Below are positions 24,341-37,468 of a stretch of 64,000 nt of DNA, piece after piece. Every line of letters starts with the position of its first letter. Positions within the stretch are counted from its first letter, which is position 1. The stretch is from Boswellia sacra (taxonomy: Eukaryota > Streptophyta > Magnoliopsida > Sapindales > Burseraceae): the NCBI GenBank assembly GCA_013180625.2, contig SNVD02006970.1, positions 1 through 64,000 on the forward strand. The letters are read 5' to 3'. The position numbers were made by a program, and so were the translations under genes. Under the pieces are notes generated by a model. That model saw nothing but the letters and a program-made list of their open reading frames with translations. It was not told the origin of the DNA and did not search any database.

Positions 24341-25289
24341 TGTACGGCTTTTGATTTTAGTATGCCTCAACAACCTTTACTTACTATTAATAATTTTGCT
24401 CTTTTTATATTTCTTTCTATATCATTGGTCTTTTTTATTTTTTATTTTTTTTGTAAGACTGAACCAGAATTTTGCTAACGTTAGTGGTGATGTACATTTT
24501 TTAGGAAGGGGATATAAGAAGTTAGCCCTATTATTTGTAGCATTTGTAATGCTTTTTTGGAGATCAATGTGTAGAATGTTAGTAGCAATTGGAGTAGGTC
24601 TATATATGCTATTATAAACTAATTGTTTCACTTTAGATAGATTGGTTTTTATATAGCATTTTGTGTTGGTTGACTTTCATATGGCATGTAGCTTATCTAT
24701 TATTGGAGTTCTTTTGTGATGGTAAGGTTTAGATCCATAAAACAACTATGTGATTATTATTTCTTTTATTTCTTTGAATTGATGTTGAAGTTTGGAATGA
24801 AGCTTCTATGCAAGGGGTTGCTAGGATAACTAAGTCCTTGGTAGAATCTAGATGGATGAAAAACAAGTGGATGAAAAAGAGGTTGATATTGATTCTTTCT
24901 TTTCAGCTCTGTAGCAATTTCGATTGTCTCATTCTATATATGGTAAGTTTCTAACTAAGTTTCATCATTGAATTTTTATATTGAGGGAGTTTATTTTGTT
25001 ATTTATCTATTTTTCTTGTTTAAAAAAAAATCTATGGTAGATCATCTATAATAATTATTTGCTTACTATAAATTTCCTTATAAGCACAACATTTATAATT
25101 TTCTAAAAGATAGCTCTTTCATTTTATATTGACTTCCATTTTATATTTATGCACATCAAAATAAGGTAATATTACTATTTTTTCATATTCTATATTTCTG
25201 CTTTACAAATAAAGCAAAAAAAATTTCTTTTTAAACTTCCTCCTACTTGATAGTTTTACTCTGTCACTAGCTCCAATTTAATTTTTTTC
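24341..25289. other. 3' side of the CACTA-like element, no gene seen
   Basis: AT-rich sequence between the Ulp1-like pseudogene and the subterminal repeats. The open frame at 24351-24617 is a low-complexity hydrophobic translation of T-rich DNA, and I do not call it a gene. Confidence 0.45.
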
Positions 25290-25607
25290 CTTAATTTTTC
25301 ATGATATTAGATGGTTAAACAATGTCAAAAAGCCATAAAATATCACAAGATTTAAACTAGTTTTATTTTAATAATTATGGTTTTTGACAGTTAAACACCA
25401 TCAAAAAACCAAAACTGTCACATAGTAATAGATTTTTTTTTTATTTCATCCTTTGTGACAGTGGAAAACAATCAAAAACTTTTGGTAGTTTTCAAAAAAG
25501 TCAAGAAGACCATATGTGACATGGTCATACATGATACATTCAAGGAGTCACAAATTTTGCTTTGTGACAAATCAAAACTACCAACTATGAGCAGTTTTCT
25601 AGTGGTG
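25290..25607. repeat. CACTA subterminal repeats and right terminus
   Basis: Many copies of TGTGACA, TGACAGTT and ACTGTCAC-like words, in both directions, lead to the end GCAGTTTTCTAGTGGTG. Read inward from the right this is CACCACTAGAAAACTGC, like CACTA termini with a subterminal repeat array. It lies 1.3 kb past the plus-strand Transposase_24/Ulp1 pseudogene, so it is the probable 3' terminus of that element. The matching left terminus was not found. Confidence 0.55.
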
Positions 25608-25938
25608 ATAGAATTGGAAGTCATTCATATAATTAAATAAATTGTATTCATACATTCTAGTCAAAATATAATACATAAAATTTATGCTATAATTGTTTAA
25701 GTATGCCCACGACTTGAGAGTTTAGGAGATGTTCACAACTTGAGAGTTTAAGAGTCCTAGAATGAAAGTTTAGTAAATGTAATTATTTCTTTGTTTACTT
25801 TTCCTCCATTATCAATGTATCCCATAATAAAATCCCCATAAAGTGATAAATTCAGTCAAAAGGCATAAAATTGAAATTTATCAATTTTCTGAAATTGGGA
25901 TCTACTTAAATATATATCTAGATATATACTAGATATAC

Positions 25939-27052
25939 AGGGGTTGTTTGGTACGGAGATTTACTTTCATAGGGATGTGATCTAGATTACTGAGAAAGTG
26001 ATTATGATAATCTGATATCTGGGGAACTAATATTACCGTATTTGATTGCCCATAAGAATCTTGTCTATTGATTATTGTGGAAATCAAATTACTGTGTTTA
26101 GTTACACACAAGAATGTGTTAATTTTTATTTAATATGTTAATAATTATATATATTGTTATAAATATTATATTATAAAAGAATGAAAATATTTTTTTTCTT
26201 CATTTTCTTGCCTAATAAACATTTTGCAGTCAAACTTTCATTTTTTTCCTTTTTTTTTTTTCTCTCTTCTTCTTCTTCTCCCTCTGCTCTCCAAACCCAT
26301 GGCACGCACCACTTACGTTAGTGATATGTCAGCGATTTCGATTTACAGACTAAAAATCTTTAAATTACCTTACGATAGATTCAGTAATCATTGCAAATTT
26401 ATTGGACAATAGCGTGGCTAAAAGCTGAAAGTAATTGGGAGGACCGAACCAATATACTATATTTTGATAACTTCAAAGGGAGGCTTGCAGAATAGGAGTT
26501 CAATGCAATAAAAAGGCGATACTGGGAGTAACTTAGGAAAAAATACTCATGCATTGTCACTATGAGGAAGGAGGAGAAGAATGTTAAAAGCATTGTAATA
26601 AAAAGTGTACCAAAGGCAGAAATATACAATTAATTCCCAAAAATTTCCAAACCTAGCAATCCAAAAGACAAAGCCCAGAAATTCAAATCCAAATATTAAA
26701 CCCACGACACTTCTCCAAACCCAGAGCACTACCACTAACTTCCATCACAAGTGCCACCACAACAAAGACCATCAAATTAAAGGATGAGAGAAGAGAGAAA
26801 AGAGATGTGTAGAGATTGAGAGAGAGAAGAGAGGCTGGTAAAGAGAGAGGGGGGAGAAGAGGGACGGATTAGGATTCCCAAGAATCTGAAACTCAAGTTC
26901 TAAACAGGTTTCATATTACCCCCACGAGATAGTAATGCGAAGCCCACGGGCAAATGAGATTTCAGAGTAAAAACAATAATAAGCATACCAAACGCCGGAT
27001 TCCATTCAAATTCCCATTCCCAACTTTCTTACTCTCCATACCAAACGGCCCT
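25939..27052. mobile_element. Non-autonomous inverted-repeat DNA transposon
   Basis: Left end AGGGGTTGTTTGGTACGGAGA (25939-25959) and right end, read inward, AGGGCCGTTTGGTATGGAGA (from 27052) form an imperfect terminal inverted repeat with 14 of 15 bases identical in its inner half. It is about 1.1 kb with no transposase. The GTTTGGTA-type ends resemble hAT or PIF/Harbinger relatives. The flanks do not give a clean duplication, so the superfamily is open. The short frame at 26224-26412 looks incidental. Confidence 0.6.
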
Positions 27053-28079
27053 ATAGTATTTGATGTTCTAGTTATATGGTTGTTACAATTCTTATAATCA
27101 AATTTAAGTTTTAATCCCTAAAGCTTGAAATATTTTTTCTTAAAAAAAAAGGCCCAATGTAAATTAAATGTCTCTATAAAAACTTTTGCATATAATAATT
27201 AATTTGGTGGATTTAGTGATGTCTTCACGCAAGATAATTGATGATGGTTAATCTTCCAAGATTGATGGTTTTAACTTCATATCTGATGGCCTTTGGTTGC
27301 AAGGATGACAAAAACTCTGGTCATTGTACTTCTTTTACTATTTCTTTGATCAAACATTACTTCAAATTATAATAAAATTTACTAGTTTGAATAGATCATC
27401 TAATGTTGATTATTTTGGCTGTCTATTATGGGCAATAATTTTTTATTTTTATCTAATTTTTAAATTCTTTATGTAAAAAATCAGTATTTCTTTATAATCT
27501 GTCTTTTGTTTCAATGATCTTTAATATCATAAATTTTAAATAAATATTTTAGAAAATTAATGCTAGTCTTTACACACAACACCACATTGGATTTTGTTTT
27601 TACCAAAGCCAAACACAAGTTCATAACTTTTAAATAGTAAAGCAATTTTAAATTTTACATATTATGTCTTGTAATTGATATTTAAAAAAAAAGTGATTAA
27701 AAGTAAAGTCTAAAATACTATATATAAAATAGTAATTGCAAAAATAAAAATAAAAACAAAACTACACATTTTATTTATATTGTAAAGTGAAACCTTATCT
27801 TAAAAGTAAGTAAAAAAGAAAAGCAACCCTTATGATCTATAACTATATCTAAAATAAAATAATTACATTGTAAGATTAAATAAAAGGTACAATTATTAAA
27901 TGAATTAGAAAAGAAAAATACAATTAGGATTTTTTGTGGAAAATGGAAAAAAATAAATTCTCACATTAATTTAAACTGTATTAATGCCATAGATTTACTT
28001 AATATGTTAATTTGCAGGGTAGGGTGGGGTAAAAGTTGTGAATCCCATCCCCACCCCATATAATTGCAGATTATAAAAT

Positions 28080-28206
28080 CCAAACCTACATGTACCCTAT
28101 CCTCATCTCCTCCCCCACCACCCCACCCCCCCATCCAAACCTACATGTACCCTATCCTCATCTCCTCCCCCACACCCCACCCCGCCACACCCCCCCAACA
28201 CACACA
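28080..28206. repeat. C-rich minisatellite, two 55-bp units
   Basis: Two copies of a unit beginning CCAAACCTACATGTACCC start at 28080 and 28135, followed by a C-rich tail and CACACA. The minus strand therefore has several runs of 4-6 G separated by short loops (about 28110-28195), compatible with G-quadruplex folding. Confidence 0.85.
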
Positions 28207-28559
28207 CACACAAATCTACCCTATTAGGGTGGATCCTCACAGTACCCGTATTTGCAGGTTGTTTTCATGTTCTAGGAAACAATTTGTCATTTTAATTAAT
28301 TGAAAACACGTTACGTAATTGTCAAACTAATGGATTCTATTACTAATAGTGTAACCAACAAAAAAAAGTAAAAGGGGTTTGTTATACAAGATAACTACTA
28401 TTTCACATCAAAGTCCAAAACCAAACCTTCACAATCAATTAAAAAAATTGAAAAATTAAAATTTAGAAAAACTAGCAAGCACCAACTCAAAAGCACGCAC
28501 ATCATTCCACTAGAACAACACCATTCCATCAAAAATTAATTAAAATTTAGTAAAACCAG

Positions 28560-28562
<3 letters not shown>

Positions 28563-28628
<66 letters not shown>
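28563..28628. repeat. (CT)n microsatellite
   Basis: About 33 uninterrupted CT units. Confidence 0.98.
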
Positions 28629-28631
<3 letters not shown>

Positions 28632-28782
28632 AGCTTTGCCACCCTTCGAGATTTTGTAGGTCGACCACCTATTTCAATTAACTTCACCATCAACGATCAC
28701 CTTTTAATCTCAAATGGACTCCACTACCAACGACCACTTGTTTCAACTCCCAAAATTAGAATAGAAACTTTATGGGTTATTA

Positions 28783-29690
28783 CACTACAAGAAAAAAGTT
28801 AATATTTAACTGTTTTTAGCCGTCAAATATGATAATATTTGACGATTATTGCGTGTTATATATGTCACCGTCAAATATGATAATAGTTGACCGTTGGTCA
28901 AACAGTCAAATATTAACTATAACATATTTGACTCTTACGAAATAGTCAAGTTTTATGCCTTTGAAATTCAAATTTTTAGCATTATTTGATGGTTTATGGA
29001 ATAAATATTTGACATAAACCGTTAAATATGCCAAAAGTAACGGTCAAAATTTTTAAATTATTGTTAATAATATTTGACAGTAACCGTCAAATATTCTGAA
29101 CTCGAAATTTTTATATATTTGATTGTTTTTAACCGTCAAGTATGTCAGTAATATTTGACTCTTTTCCGACAGACAAATATTGTTGTAAATAAAATTCTTA
29201 ATACTTGACCGTTTGGATACTGTCAAGTATGACAAAATTTTTACATATTTGATTATTTTTAACCGTCAAGTATGTCAACATAGAGTAATATTTGACTCTT
29301 TTTCGACAAACAAATATTGTTGTAAATAAAAGTCTTACTTGACTGTTTGGATACTGTCAAGTATGACAAAAATTTTTTGCTTATATGTGACTCTTTTTTG
29401 GCAGACAAATATTTGTGGTAATATTTGACAGTCAAATATTTGCCTGTTTGTCCGTTTTTGGTGCAGAACTCATATTTGACTGTTTGTTAATGTCAAATAT
29501 TACAGAATTTTTAACTCATATTTGACTGTTTATTAAATGATACTGTCAAATATTACATATTCGTTTAGCCCATATTTGACGTTTTATTATTGTCAAGTTT
29601 TTGGGAATGGTATTGAATATTACATATTCGTTTGGCCCATATTTGAACCGTCAAGTATGAATATATATATATATATATATATATTTATAA
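28783..29690. repeat. CACTA subterminal repeat array with (AT)n
   Basis: More than fifteen copies in both orientations of TATTTGAC, GACCGTT, TTTGACTGTT and GTCAAATAT, many as small inverted pairs such as TATTTGACAGTAACCGTCAA. It ends in an (AT)n tract at 29660-29684. Such arrays are where the CACTA DNA-binding protein binds. Confidence 0.8.
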
Positions 29691-29749
29691 ATATTTTTCA
29701 AAAAAATTATTTATATTATATATTCTTTCTTGAAAACATAATACAAATA

Positions 29750-29822
29750 GAATTGGTTGAATGGTTAAAACACTATTATTGAACTCAATTCTACTAAAGA
29801 GGAAAAGGGTTTAAGTCGCACT
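29750..29822 (+). repeat. Possible tRNA-derived SINE fragment
   Basis: GGTTGAATGGTTAAAACACT near the start resembles a tRNA A-box region, and GGGTTTAAGTC near 29808 resembles a degenerate B-box (GGTTCGANTCC). No intact tRNA fold or tail is evident. A low-confidence relic. Confidence 0.25.
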
Positions 29823-30230
29823 TGATGCATTTTAGTTAATAACTAAACTAACCTTGACACATATCATAACTTGTTGATAATTTAGTGGAAGTGAAGCTAA
29901 GTAAACAAATGAAAATAAGCAAGTGATTAAGGCATACGTACAATTGAGCACACATCATGACCAGTTGACAACAATTTAGTATGAGTGAAGCTAAGTAAAC
30001 AAATGGAAATAAAAAAGTGATTAAGGAATTCAAAACAGTATAAAAGCTGGGACTTCATGACATGTAGTTCTGTTACCTATTTGTATATTCATCAATTTTG
30101 CTAAGAGGAAAATATAGAAGGCAAAAATGGTCCTATATAACCCAAGCAGATATCTCGGACAATTCAAAACAGTATGAAATGTGGATGCTCATGGAAACAA
30201 AAAACACAGCCCATGAGGAAGCCCAACAAC
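29823..30230. other. Spacer, no gene seen
   Basis: Contains two diverged copies of a roughly 115-bp unit (GACACATATCATAACTTGTTGA near 29855 and CACACATCATGACCAGTTGA near 29949), each followed by AGTGAAGCTAAGTAAACAAATG. No coding content recognised. Confidence 0.55.
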
Positions 30231-30536
30231 TTACTTCCACAAAAATTCAGAGTCCTTTCTATTCTTAGTGGAGCTCACTATGATGGTTGGAATTTTACTT
30301 CTGGGAACAACAATAATCAATTCATGCTCCCTTGGTCTCGGCTTTGACTGCAAGTCACCCAAAAAGGTCAGAAAAAAACAAAAGCATGGTGAAACAAAGT
30401 TGTTTTGCCTTCGATATAAAATAAACAATGAAGCAAAGCAGCCAAAAAAATCACTAAGAATTGCTTCATCAACTAGATTACAGTCACTAAGATTGAAGCT
30501 TCCTGAAGAAGAACACCGACCTGACAAAGAAGGCAA
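30231..30536 (-). pseudogene. Captured TIR-NBS-LRR resistance-gene fragment (LRR and post-LRR part)
   Basis: The 101-codon minus frame reads LSGRCSSSGSFNLSDCNLVD, then FGCFASL and NNFVS. This is the leucine-rich-repeat spacing of plant TNL proteins (LNLSDCNL...IG.LSSL...L..NNFVSLP). After an acceptor-like TTGCAG near 30350 it continues REHELIIVVPRSKIP, resembling the post-LRR (C-JID) segment that follows LRRs in TNLs. A GTAAGT donor follows near 30237. Only this C-terminal slice of an NLR is present, so it is a gene fragment without immune function. Identification is from motif memory. Confidence 0.65.
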
Positions 30537-30549
30537 CGTAAAAAATTAA

Positions 30550-31895
30550 CTTATTTTTATATGTTGTTAATTTGTTCGATAAGAAAGAAAAAAGCTGAAG
30601 TGAGATGATTTGAAAGAGAAAGTAGAAATGTGGACTACTAGACCTAGTCAAGAACCATATCTAGACAAAAAATATTTGGTACACACCACATGATTGGATA
30701 GCTGCATTACAGCCTGTTATACCCAATATTAAGACTAGTTGCAATTGCAAGCTCTGTATCCCTACTTTGTTATAACATTACTCTTTTTTAAAGCAATCCT
30801 TCTCTATGAACGGCAAATGATGCTTGTGACAAAGGCAGCCTTTGCCTTTGTAACTTGACAACAAAAGCACTTCGACTAAAAGTCAAAGTTACTCAAGGCG
30901 AAGCCTAATATTAAATGCAGGTGCCTGAAATGCAACGTATGTATCGTAGTATAACCCGATAAATCACATAATCAGTACATAGAGAGTTAGGTATCCATTT
31001 CCATATCTTTTGGCATCTCCAACTTGACTACCAAACTCTCGTAAATGTTTTGACCACAAACTAGCAAAGTCTGCAACATGTTTTAACACAAACAAACAAA
31101 AACAATGTCACATTGTGACAAGAATATAATGCGATGCAATAGGACCCTATCACACAACACAACTTGATGCATGGTCATCATGGAATGGCATCAAAAGTTC
31201 TTAGCCAAAACAAGTTGAACACAAACTTGAATTATGGGTATAATAGGCTCATAAACTGTTTTTTTTTTCATTAAGATAGTTTTTAGAGCAATTTATGTGA
31301 ATAATAGAAGCTTGACACAGTTATAGCACCGAGAGAACATATGGATATGATAAACAATTGTTGAGTACCTAATTAATCAACTTCTACTCTGCCATGTTCA
31401 AACATATTCTAACTTATCATTATAAACTTGTCAATACAACATGACCAAGAAAAAAAATATTTGAGTTCATAGATAAAGGCTGTTGAATTTGGCATTACAA
31501 ATTTATATATATATTTCTCCCAACATAAATAAACAACATACAATATAAACAAGAGATCTAGCCAAAAACCCCTTCGATGTCTGGTCTGCACAAGCAAATC
31601 CACACCAACACCCAGAAACAAAAGAATCAATATATATGTACACACAAAATAAATTAAAATAACAGAATCAAAAAAAGAACAGAAACAAGAAATTAACCCA
31701 CCAATTTAAAAGTTGGACAATCAAATTTCAGTGACAAAGTATGGTCAAATGCTTCTTAAAAATTTAACATGACAGTCTTATCCAGCATTTTAAAATGACG
31801 GCCCAAGTCACCATGAACAACTATTTGTCATCGCCCACCGGATTTTTCAAAAAAAAAAAGAAAGAAGCCAATATATACATATAAAATAAACTCAC
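30550..31895. other. Unassigned stretch between the NLR and RPN1 fragments
   Basis: AT-rich; possibly intron or flank carried along with the captured pieces. No open frame with recognisable content on either strand. Confidence 0.45.
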
Positions 31896-33395
31896 CTGAT
31901 CATTTTGAGTACCAGCATATGCAATTCCCAAGCCCATTATTGCACCAATTCGGACAGATGGATCTTCCTTGTTGACATAATCGCTTAGAAGTGCCAATGC
32001 CTTAGAAAAGCAATTGAGCAAAAGAAACAATTAAAGTCACACACAATGTTCCAAGCAGCAAATCAAAGAAAATTAAAATGAAAAAAGAGAAAAGAATTTA
32101 CTCACAGGATCGCAATCATTCTTAATACCACAATTGACAATGCCAACTCCTAGTAGTGCTCCGGCAATTACATGATTGTCACTGCTGTGAAAATACTTAT
32201 CAATTTGGGCAAGCCCAGAATCAACATCCCATTGTAAAATCATGCCCTATTACAAGAAATATCGATCAGAATCTTATACAGAAATTGATAAAATAAAAAA
32301 TAAGAAGAGTATGAAAAGTTCTTTATACCAAACTAGCTGCAGCACTCATCTTCCCGTGTTCTTTATTTTTAAAAAGCCAGTTTCCTGAAGAGCTACCACT
32401 TGAAGCATCTGATGGAACTGTCATTAACTTATCCTGCAACATAAAATAGAAACTGATATCAATAGAATGCAAGCCCATACACTATTTTGCACTAATAAAT
32501 TTCAAACATCATACCTGACCAAAACCTGTATTTACAAATGCATTCACAAATGTAGCAGCCAAGTTCTGCCTGGCAGAATCAACACTTGCCCCAACACTAG
32601 CCCGCCCATGCCTGACAAGATTCAAGAAAATATTTTGAATGAAATACTTCAACTTTAATTATAAATGGTCCACATGAGGTGTAGCTCAAATATCTATAGG
32701 CAACCAGCATACACCGTAACCAAATCACTTTATGCTAGAAATATGAACTAAATTAAGGACACATTGTAAAAAGACATCTCAATAACAAGTTTTTCACCAA
32801 TCAGAGATTATAAAATTGCATAAACCAGTATACCGCTAGTAACCAAAGCATCTAAAATTGAAACTATTGAGCAAAAAAAGGCTCACAATGTAGCAAATCA
32901 TATAAACTTTCTAGTTTACCTAAGAAAAACCTCATTGGAAAGATCTTTATCGATTATGCACAATTTTTTGTCAATCCTCCCATAACAGAAGAATAATCAA
33001 TACCATCATATCTAACTCTAACAGCAAGTCTAACTACAATGACTATTCACTGCACTAATTTTCATTATAAAAATAAACTTTTAATACTTTTAAAAGTTAA
33101 GGGCAACAAAGGAACCATGATAGAGAGCAGAATCTAGGATCAGGAGTGAACTTTAAGAATGATTTGGGGATTCCTCGACATTGAAAAATAATAATGATAA
33201 TAATAAGGGTCCCAAGAGCCACATCCACTTCCAAACCTTGTAAATATCTTCAGGAGACTTGGGCTCCATAACCTCAATATCACGTGCAAGAGTAAGATAA
33301 CCTTCACTGAACTTGTTGTTGTTGATTATGTCTTGCAGTGCATATCTTTGTTCATCGTCAGCAACCATATCATCGTCAAGCTCAAATGAGACACC
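31896..33395 (-). pseudogene. RPN1 (26S proteasome non-ATPase subunit) fragment, five exons
   Basis: RPN1 is a scaffold of the proteasome base that docks ubiquitin receptors. Five consecutive exons with GT-AG borders are present: 33395-33237 (GVSFELDDDMVADDEQRYAL), 32611-32515 (ASVDSARQNLAATFVNAFV), 32433-32329 (DKLMTVPSD...NWLFKNKEHGK), 32246-32106 (WDVDSGLAQIDKYFH...LLGVGIVNCGIKNDCDP) and 32000-31896 ([20 protein letters not shown], a proteasome/cyclosome repeat). This is about 200 residues of a protein of about 890. Exon 2 joins out of frame: a short stretch before GRAS seems deleted. It carries introns, so the capture was from genomic DNA. It cannot make a working subunit. Confidence 0.88.
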
Positions 33396-36100
33396 CTGCA
33401 TGAAAACAGGAGACAGTAAACAAGGTGGACAAAGTATCATCAACTTCCTACTCTAGATGTTTTGACGTCATATTTTAACTAAAAAGATCAAAAATAATAA
33501 ATAACAATAATAGAATAAAATTAAATATTATCAGCAACTTCCATATATTAACAAAGGAACAGTTCAAGCTGCCACTGCGTATTTACCTAACCAAATGCAC
33601 TTTACATCACAGCAATCTATTTCCAAAAGGATAGCATTAAACTACAAGAATATCCCCGAAGGAAGATAATACCAGTAGGAAAGGTATTTTAAGGTAATAA
33701 TCTCAATAAAAATTTAACCATAAGAAATTCCAAAACTGGCTAAATGAAAATGATTGCATTAACCAACCAAATGAAAATGGACACACAGATGCCTAGAAGA
33801 TCCAGGAAATATCAGTTAAAAAATTTAAAAAATAAAAGAAAAAGTTATGCATCAAAGTCCTGTAAGTGAGATATTTCATACATAGAGAAAATTCAAACTA
33901 CAAGGCTCACATGGTGAGCAAGAATGTAACAGAATTGCTTAATTTTAATTTTAAGACAGTTTAAAAGTTACATATATTGATGCAGAAGATTAGTAAAATG
34001 ATATCAAAAGAATAAAAATGTATGATTAAGTTTATTATGAGCACTCATGTAACTTAATTTCCTATTACCTTTAAATTCAACATCTCAATCTCCTATTACT
34101 AATCGATTGTTTTCGTCATGCCGCTGCACTTCCTTGCCCTTATAATAGTCTCAGATTCCTGTTCATGTTCCAGCCCTAACTTGCCCCTTCCTCTAACCCA
34201 AAAAACAGTTTTTATTATTTAATTTGCACCAACTAATCCTTAACTGTCACATTAGTCTGAAAATACATACCAACAAAGTGTACTACATCATACAAGTGCT
34301 CCTTATAATTGGAAACTCAGAATGTGAAAAAAAAATATGCATATCAAAATTATAATAGGATATGTGAAGCCAGCAATCAACACTAGGAGACTAAAATTAT
34401 AATTGGTGAATTTGTTCGGAACTTTGGGGCCATAATATATTTTGTGCGGATCTGTTTGTTGTTGCAGTTTTAATTTTTTTATTTTATTTAATAATTTTGG
34501 TTTTTTATTGTTTATATTATTTTACACAAAAAAAAGTGATTGTCGAAGACTGCTGAAGCTTTCGCTGAAGGGAAGGCAAATACTGGGTCTCGGTGATGAT
34601 TTTCAGTTATGTATTAAGTTTATTTTTATCTAATAGTAGGGATGTGTAAGAAAGACCTTAAAATTTAATATATAGTTCATTGATGACTTCTTTATTTTGA
34701 TAATCAGATTTCTATTGGTACTTCTGGAAACCAACAATGGATCCAGAAGAAATAATATTATGTAAGTATTGTTTGGTAAGAGGGACTGGGTTTAAGAAGA
34801 AGCAACATACTCTCTACTAATTTTATCAAGCACTTGTTCTGAAAATTCAGTTCGTATAATCATAGCAGAGGAAACCACCATTAGAACTAATCAACAGACT
34901 CACTGATCGTAACAAGCTTTTAATTTCCTTGCACAAGAGTTCCAGTGCTGATACTTTACTGGTGTCTTTAGTAGTTTAGCTGCATTCTAAAGTAATGATC
35001 TTGAGCTCATTTCAGTTTTTTAGAAATGGGCATAGAGTGAACTTCTGCATAAGTACCTTTATTGTTAATAAATGTACTGAAGCACAAAATAGAAGAGTCC
35101 AAACTCTACCCTGAAACATGTCCAGGACCAGGAAGGGCTAAAAGAGGAAAGGCCTTGACTCTGGATTAATGAAATCGTAGTTTTTTTGTTTTTTTTTCAG
35201 AAGAAAATGAAAGCCAACTTTTATTAATTTATAATTTGTAGCTCATTCATTCTCCCAGGTAACTTGCACTCATTGACTTGTTTAGGTGCTAAATCTTATC
35301 TATCATTTGTGAACTCATTATCTCAACAAGAATGGGATGCACCATATGTTTATGTTGATTATAAGTGTCCAATAAAATCACAAGTAGGTCATCAAATTGA
35401 ATTTAAGGAGCTGCTAGTTGATGTTAAGAAACTGAGAGATATAAATATCAATATTTATAAATGTTTATGAATTATATCGTTGGATCTTTGAATGAAACAT
35501 TAATTTGAAAGTTTCTAAATTGGCCTTTTGAATGGCATTTGACCATATAATTTAGGCATTAACCAGTTGTCAGGCATGAAACAAATTTAATAGCTTGGCC
35601 CAATGCTAGATATTTTATATTAATTTTATAGTGAACCATATGAGGAAACAGGGGAAGTCATTATCCAGCACTGCTGTTCTACAATCCACTTGCACTGCAG
35701 GGGCCGGTTTAGTTGCATGCACAGCTTATTTTGAGATGGCAGCCATTATTATAGTCTGAAGATGCACACAAAATATAAATATCTTTCTGTAAAGTACTTT
35801 TCAGTCATTAAACAAGTACAAGTGCAATGGAGAAACTCAAACAAGTAGTACAAGCATATTAGAATTACAAACTTGGCTTGCACATTAAAAATCACAAAAG
35901 CAAGGTATTTAATCCAGGCAAACATTCCAGTAAACAATCCCTTCCAAAACTATTAAACTTTAAAATACTATTGACCACATGAACTTTCACCCAATACCTT
36001 TTATCAACCACAGCAGGTATATAAACATAGAGAATTTACACAACAATAAACAATCAAAACCATCAGTCATAAATACAACAAAAAATTATTCTTTAGTTAC
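33396..36100. other. Unassigned stretch between the RPN1 and eL28 fragments
   Basis: No recognised coding sequence. A 68-codon plus frame at 35264-35470 has balanced composition (AKSYLSFVNSLSQQEWDAPY) but I do not recognise it, and nothing around it supports a gene. Confidence 0.4.
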
Positions 36101-36261
36101 CTGGTTTGTTACAGCCTTTGCCATCTGGCAGAACTCTTTTTTCCTTATAGATTTGCGAAGCAAAGTGGCCAGTTTACTCTGTTTCTTAGACTTAGTAGTT
36201 GCAAGCACTACAGATTGATCTTTCCCAGGTTGAATTGTAACTATTTTCTTGTTTGCCAACC
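36101..36261 (-). pseudogene. Ribosomal protein eL28 (RPL28) single-exon fragment
   Basis: One exon with clean borders (ATTAG before 36261, GTAACT after 36101). It reads [19 protein letters not shown], then a basic stretch and [18 protein letters not shown], matching the middle of the large-subunit protein eL28. Upstream and downstream exons are not found nearby, so it is an isolated captured exon. It is on the same strand as the RPN1 and pectin acetylesterase pieces. Confidence 0.82.
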
Positions 36262-37468
36262 CTAATACAATCCAAAAGCCATCCATTAGACATCAAGATG
36301 ACTCATCCGAGAATCACAATTGAGTACTTCAAAACTAATCAGTGGCTATCAAATTTCAGTTGCTTCTTAACTCAACCAAAACATGAAAACATATCTTTTC
36401 TTTCTCTCTTTTGACCCTCATGCTACCTAGCTCTACCAAGCAAGACAATTTTCTTAAAAATCTAATTTTTATTTGATGTTCTATACATAAAGCTCCATTT
36501 GCAACTGGAAGAAATTCGACATAATTTTTCTGAAGAACCAAACATCTCAAAATCAATATAACATATTATTATTATCATTTCCACATAATTTGCATTCATA
36601 ATATTTCTTTAAGATTGATGTTAAATTAGTTTAAATCTAAACAGTTGATATCAAACCAGGTTAACAAGCCCCATTTTCATCCTGTCATGTTGAAAAGTCA
36701 TGATAGAGAAGTTACAGTTGTAGATTGGTACATAATAGTCCTTTTTTTTTCCTGGAATTGTTAGGTTTTGAATTTCCCTCTGTAGACATGTTAATCATAT
36801 TTAACTTATTTTGCAGCTGCCAATTTGAGGTAGTGAAGATCGCAACTTCTTTAGATGATTTCACAGTTTGACCAGTAAGGGTAGAATAGTCTAGTAGGAT
36901 TGCAGAATGTCTTCAGCTACGGGTGATCAAACCATAAGTAGCAATGAAAACAAAAGAGAGACAACAACATTATTTTAGGTATTGTCATCTTTGGAAAGTA
37001 ATGTTTGTTCGAGGTACACTGGTATAGGCTTAACCAATATGAGTTACGATTCATTCCTCAAAACTATTACTTGTAATTAGTTTTTACTTGGTTTATATGT
37101 TTGGATGGAATTAGTTTATAGTTAGGTAACATGTATGTAACGGTTCTGAGAAAAGTAGATACTAGAATTGTATGACATTCGAGACAGATTAGAAACATCT
37201 TTGAGACATTCATAGTTAATATCTATGTTCTAAAGTAACTAGAAAGTAACAATTAGTAATTAATCCACATAAAAAGAGCAATAGAAAGCTGTATGCAATG
37301 ATGAATGAAAGCGCAAATACTTTCTATCACTAACCATTGCAACTAAATTCTCTTGGCCGGCACTGATGCCAAAATCTGTAATTGAAACACTGTCAATTTG
37401 TTAGAAGGAACTATTAAGATCCAAAGGCAAATGACAAAGGCCAAGAAAATTAAAATTGCAACACTCAC
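36262..37468. other. Unassigned stretch
   Basis: Spacer between the eL28 and pectin acetylesterase fragments. It contains the left copy of a 19-bp direct repeat (TGATGCCAAAATCTGTAAT, 37364-37382) whose right copy is at 39224-39242. No gene recognised. Confidence 0.5.

Larger units (their letters stand above)
27053..28782. other. Gene-free AT-rich stretch
   Basis: No coding signal recognised. It holds a C-rich minisatellite (28080-28206) and a CT microsatellite (28563-28628). 28630-28782 is ordinary sequence and shows no match to the retrotransposon that abuts the other end of the next element. Confidence 0.5.

Noticed and set aside
24351..24617. 88-codon plus frame with many hydrophobic residues
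   Set aside because: T-rich sequence past the Ulp1-like pseudogene; no motif and no splice context.
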